From Syntrophomonadaceae bacterium (GTDB lineage: Bacteria; Bacillota; Dethiobacteria; PWVN01): 8,975 bases of DNA. Shown piece by piece: positions 6,270-8,975 of this stretch. The notes below the pieces were generated by a model. The model had not been told where the DNA came from. It was given only the letters and a program-made list of their open reading frames with translations, and searched no databases. The position numbers and the translations under genes are program-made. The stretch's first letter is position 1, and every line of letters begins with the position of its first letter. The DNA lies in contig PWVN01000227.1 in NCBI GenBank assembly GCA_003561835.1, positions 1 through 8,975 of the forward strand, in the 5' to 3' direction.

Positions 6270-6352
6270 GAAAAAAACATGGGAATTTTTTTGGAAATGG
6301 AGGAAAATGAATCCATTGGTAGAATATATAAATGTCGAATTTTTTTATACTC
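6270..6352 (+). other. AT-rich leader of the large coiled-coil gene, with possible small upstream ORF
   Basis: This stretch is far more AT-rich than the surrounding genes and contains several A- and T-tracts (6271-6277, 6286-6292, 6341-6346). TAGAAT (6320-6325) and TATAAA (6327-6332) resemble -10 elements, but neither has a convincing -35 at 16-18 bases. The promoter of the downstream gene is probably here but cannot be fixed. GGAGG at 6299-6303 followed by ATG at 6307 opens a 35-codon frame that ends at 6414, inside the large gene. Confidence 0.45.
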
Positions 6353-6360
6353 AAAGGAGG
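6353..6360 (+). promoter_or_regulatory. Strong Shine-Dalgarno for the large coiled-coil gene
   Basis: AAAGGAGG is nearly a full anti-16S match. An 8-base spacer leads to ATG 6369, whose frame stays open to the window edge. The nearer ATG at 6365 has a 4-base spacer and its frame stops after about 32 codons, so 6369 is the start. Confidence 0.88.
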
Positions 6361-6368
6361 AGTTATGT

Positions 6369-8975
6369 ATGCTGCAAAATTGTCAGCACCTGGACGAATG
6401 CGAGGCAATCCTGAGAAAATCCCTGGACCAGGCCTGCCTGGTGGGGGCGTTGAATTTTTTGCCTGAAGATGTCAGAATATTGCGAAATATGTTCCTTGCT
6501 GCCCTGGCCGACAATACAGCCAGAGGGACGGCCTTTCTTAAGGCCCGGTATCCTTGCTGCCTGGCTTTTTTCCTTGTGGCTGCCGGTGTTTTCGGGTATA
6601 AAAATGGGGATTACTGGTCCGCTGTGGAAGAATCTGTCGGAAAACTGGGCCCCAGATTTCGCGGTAAATGGGGGAATTTCTTCCTGGATTTTATCCGTGA
6701 GAGAAAGATGCCTTCCTTCAGCCTGGACAACCCCCAGGCTGTGACAGCCATCCTGGGGCACGGAGGGATTCCGGACAGCTGTCTGGAAAACTACTTCTCC
6801 GAAATTCTTCTTCCCATGTGGTCGAGGGAGGTGACCGGGGATGGGGAGGCCCTTTTTGAACTGTTCCTTCTCAGGGAAAACAACTCCCGCTGGGAGCAGG
6901 TGCGGCAGAAGTTGGGCCGGTTGGAAGAGAAAGAAGCGAACCTGCGGGTCAGGATTGCCGGGATCCGGGAGCAGGTGTTCAAACTGGCCAGGTACCGGGA
7001 GAATTACCCCCTGGTGGAAAAGCTCTTCCGCCTGGAGGGACTGCCTCTCAATTTTGTCGAGTTCAAGGAGGCCCGGGACGGGGAATTGGCCGGGATCAAG
7101 GAGGAGCGGGAAGACCTGGCAGCCCGGAAGGAGGCCCTGGAGGCCCGGGTTAAAGCCTTCTCCAAAAAGGACCAGAAGCTCATCGACCATGCCGATGAAC
7201 TGGTGGCCTCCATCAAGGAATACCAGAAGCTGAAAAAAACCCTGCGGGGGTTCTATAAACTGCAGAAGGAGGAGACCAAGCTGTACCGGGAACTGGAGGC
7301 GGGGGCCGCCTCCCTCCTGCGGGGGGGGTGGGAGCCCGGGTACGGCGACGCCCTGCGCCGGGTCGATCTTTTTGAACTGGAAGAAAGGATTGAGGAACTG
7401 GAAGCCTTGAAACCTGAGGAGCCTGAGGATGCCAGGGCTGAAGAGAAGGATAGGCCAAAGCTCAGGGGAAAGGGGAGGGGCCTGGTCCTCTTAAGCCTGG
7501 CCCTGATGCTGGCGGGCCTTCTCTACCCCTCCACACCGGGAACTCTCGTCACCGCCCTGGGGGCTGCCGGCATCGGCAGCTGGTTTTTCCTCGTCAAGAT
7601 GAACCGGGAGGATAGCAGGGAAAACAGCCGGCAGGCCGGTTATCTGGAATGCCTGCGGGGAATCAGGGACAGCCTGCAGGGCCTGCCCCTGAAGATGGAT
7701 GTGCTGGAGGAAGCACCGTTGGAATACCTGAAAAGGCTGGCAGGGTTAAAGGAGGTCTACGAGGAGTACTGCATGCGGCGGGAGCACGTGGGGGAGCTGA
7801 AAAAGCACATCGTCGGGCAGGAAAGGACTCTCCGGGAGACGGCGGTCGGCATCTCCGGCGGGGTTCCCGTAACCCTGGAGGATTCCCTGCCCCTTCTCAT
7901 GCAATCCCTCTCCCGGGCCCGGTCCAACAAAGGCGAAGCCCTGGAAGCGGAACAGGAGCTGGAGGCGGTGAACCAGGCCCTGAGGACGAAGGCGGCCCGC
8001 CAGGAAGAGATCTACAAAGAGATGGAGGGAGCAGTCAAAACGATCGAGGCCCTGGGCGGCGGCGACTACATCCGGGGCCTGGAGCTGCTGGAAGAAGGCC
8101 GCCGGGGGGCACAAGAGGTGGAGGCTCTGGAAGGGGAACTCCGGTTTAAAGGGCCGACGGCGGCGGAGGAAAAGAGGAAAGCCCTGCTTCGGGGATACCG
8201 GAGGAGCCGGCGGCAGCTGCAGCTGTGCCGGAGTTTGCTGGCCAAAGGAGAAAAGGAATTGACCCGCTACGGCCCGTCTTTTCCCCTCTCAGTGGCGGAG
8301 CCCGTCCAGAAGTACCTTCTGTACGGGGGCCGGGGGGCGGAACAGGTTTTGGTCAACTCCCTAAAGGCCGTGGAAGACCTGGCGGCTTACGGCCGCATTT
8401 CGGCAAACAACGGCCTGCTGGAACGGACCAAAACCCTGCTGAAGGATTGGTGGGAGACCCGGGAGGAATTCCCCTCCAGGGTTTACGAAGGCCGGGGAGA
8501 CCCCCATGTGTACCTGTCCCAGGCCGGAGATCTCCCCCTGCAGGATAAGGATGCCTTTAAGCCCCGGCTGCGGGGCGGACAGGTCCAGGCCGGGGTTTGG
8601 CTGGAAGAGAGGGAGCTCTACACGGCCCCTCCCCTGGCCCTAAGGCTGCCCCTGCTTTTGGAAAGGGACATAGAGAGCTGGTCCCTTTCCCTGGTGAAGC
8701 TGGACGCCCCTGACCAGGAAGGGCGGCATTTTCGCCTGGAAGAGCTGCTGTACATCACGGACGTGCAGGAGGGGGTGGCGGAGGTCCCCTTGATCCACGA
8801 GAAGCTCCTGGGCCGGACACCCCGGGGCCTTTACAGCCTGCGGGCCCGGCATACCCGCTTCGGGGAGGAACTCTTCAAGATCGCTGTCCTTTCGGACCTG
8901 TCCGTGGATTTCAACCGGTGCGTCTATGCCCCCTGTGACGAAATCGACTTCGCTGCCGTCAGCCTGACCCTGCCC
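6369..8975 (+). CDS. Large membrane-hairpin coiled-coil protein of unknown function, 3' end beyond window
   Basis: The frame is open for 869 codons to the edge with no stop, so the gene is truncated by the window. I do not recognise a named family. Visible parts are as follows. Residues 1-170 form a helical domain with a tyrosine/tryptophan-bounded hydrophobic stretch (Tyr61-Pro62 to Tyr82-Trp83, with GDYW at its end), a WGNFFLDF patch, and HGGIPDSCL at 131-139. Residues about 175-365 are a highly charged heptad-like coiled coil. Residues 372-386 and 393-409 are two hydrophobic helices joined by a short YPSTPGT turn, flanked by basic residues (KLRGKGRG before, VKMNRED after). Residues about 412-634 are a second coiled coil of similar length. 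Residues about 714-869 are beta-rich, including GLYSLRARHTRFGEELFKIAV. The basic flanks suggest both coils are cytoplasmic with the hairpin in the membrane at their tip. This plan recalls YhaN/SMC-like proteins, but no Walker A or B motif is present. Confidence 0.9.
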   Translation, partial: MLQNCQHLDECEAILRKSLDQACLVGALNFLPEDVRILRNMFLAALADNTARGTAFLKARYPCCLAFFLVAAGVFGYKNGDYWSAVEESVGKLGPRFRGKWGNFFLDFIRERKMPSFSLDNPQAVTAILGHGGIPDSCLENYFSEILLPMWSREVTGDGEALFELFLLRENNSRWEQVRQKLGRLEEKEANLRVRIAGIREQVFKLARYRENYPLVEKLFRLEGLPLNFVEFKEARDGELAGIKEEREDLAARKEALEARVKAFSKKDQKLIDHADELVASIKEYQKLKKTLRGFYKLQKEETKLYRELEAGAASLLRGGWEPGYGDALRRVDLFELEERIEELEALKPEEPEDARAEEKDRPKLRGKGRGLVLLSLALMLAGLLYPSTPGTLVTALGAAGIGSWFFLVKMNREDSRENSRQAGYLECLRGIRDSLQGLPLKMDVLEEAPLEYLKRLAGLKEVYEEYCMRREHVGELKKHIVGQERTLRETAVGISGGVPVTLEDSLPLLMQSLSRARSNKGEALEAEQELEAVNQALRTKAARQEEIYKEMEGAVKTIEALGGGDYIRGLELLEEGRRGAQEVEALEGELRFKGPTAAEEKRKALLRGYRRSRRQLQLCRSLLAKGEKELTRYGPSFPLSVAEPVQKYLLYGGRGAEQVLVNSLKAVEDLAAYGRISANNGLLERTKTLLKDWWETREEFPSRVYEGRGDPHVYLSQAGDLPLQDKDAFKPRLRGGQVQAGVWLEERELYTAPPLALRLPLLLERDIESWSLSLVKLDAPDQEGRHFRLEELLYITDVQEGVAEVPLIHEKLLGRTPRGLYSLRARHTRFGEELFKIAVLSDLSVDFNRCVYAPCDEIDFAAVSLTLP

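Noticed and set aside
6346..6351. TATACT as the -10 of the large coiled-coil gene
   Set aside because: A start about seven bases downstream would fall inside the Shine-Dalgarno and destroy it, and there is no -35 at the right distance.
6363..7190. Minus-strand ORF of 275 codons under the start of the large coiled-coil gene
   Set aside because: The opposite frame has a strong Shine-Dalgarno, stays open for 869 codons and has a coherent domain layout. This ORF is Pro/Leu/Gly-rich shadow sequence.
6841..8548. Short plus-strand ORFs at 6841-7233, 7649-8149 and 8225-8548
   Set aside because: All lie in other frames of the 6369-8975 gene, lack ribosome binding sites, and have Gly/Pro/Arg-rich shadow composition.

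Overview
The window looks like chromosome from a Gram-positive anaerobe of the Firmicutes type. Coding DNA is GC-rich with many G/C-ending codons, intergenic DNA is AT-rich, Shine-Dalgarno sequences are strong (AAAGGAGG, AAGGGAGG), and two intrinsic terminators carry clear T-tracts. The protein types fit a Clostridia/Peptococcaceae-like host, but this assignment is inference from style and not a match to a known genome.

Layout. Positions 1-121 are AT-rich with no supported gene. On the minus strand, reading right to left, lie a HAD-family phosphatase (3690 to 3061), tldD (2939 to 1494) and tldE/pmbA (1504 to 170). tldD and tldE overlap by 11 bases and end at an intrinsic terminator (122-154). 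TldD carries the zinc HExxxH site and the C-terminal metal cysteine. TldE lacks that site, as expected for the TldD/TldE heterodimeric protease. A divergent intergenic region (3691-3868) holds a likely leaderless promoter for the phosphatase, a run of four G-tracts and a perfect 10-bp palindrome. On the plus strand follows a compact three-gene ABC importer of the glycine betaine/carnitine/choline (OpuC / YehYXW) family, in the order permease, ATPase, permease (3869-6195). It ends at a clear intrinsic terminator (6240-6269). No substrate-binding protein gene is visible, and the ATPase has only a short, degenerate remnant where OpuCA-type proteins carry tandem CBS domains.

After an AT-rich leader a new transcription unit begins. 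One uninterrupted reading frame runs from 6369 to the right edge (869 codons, no stop in the window), preceded by a strong Shine-Dalgarno. The protein has an N-terminal helical domain with distinctive conserved-looking residues, a long coiled coil, a tight two-helix membrane hairpin (residues about 372-409), a second coiled coil of nearly equal length, and a beta-rich C-terminal region. This resembles the overall plan of YhaN/SMC-like proteins with a membrane hairpin at the coiled-coil tip, but no Walker A or Walker B motif is visible. It is the most novel object in the window and may be the first gene of an accessory system that continues beyond the right edge.
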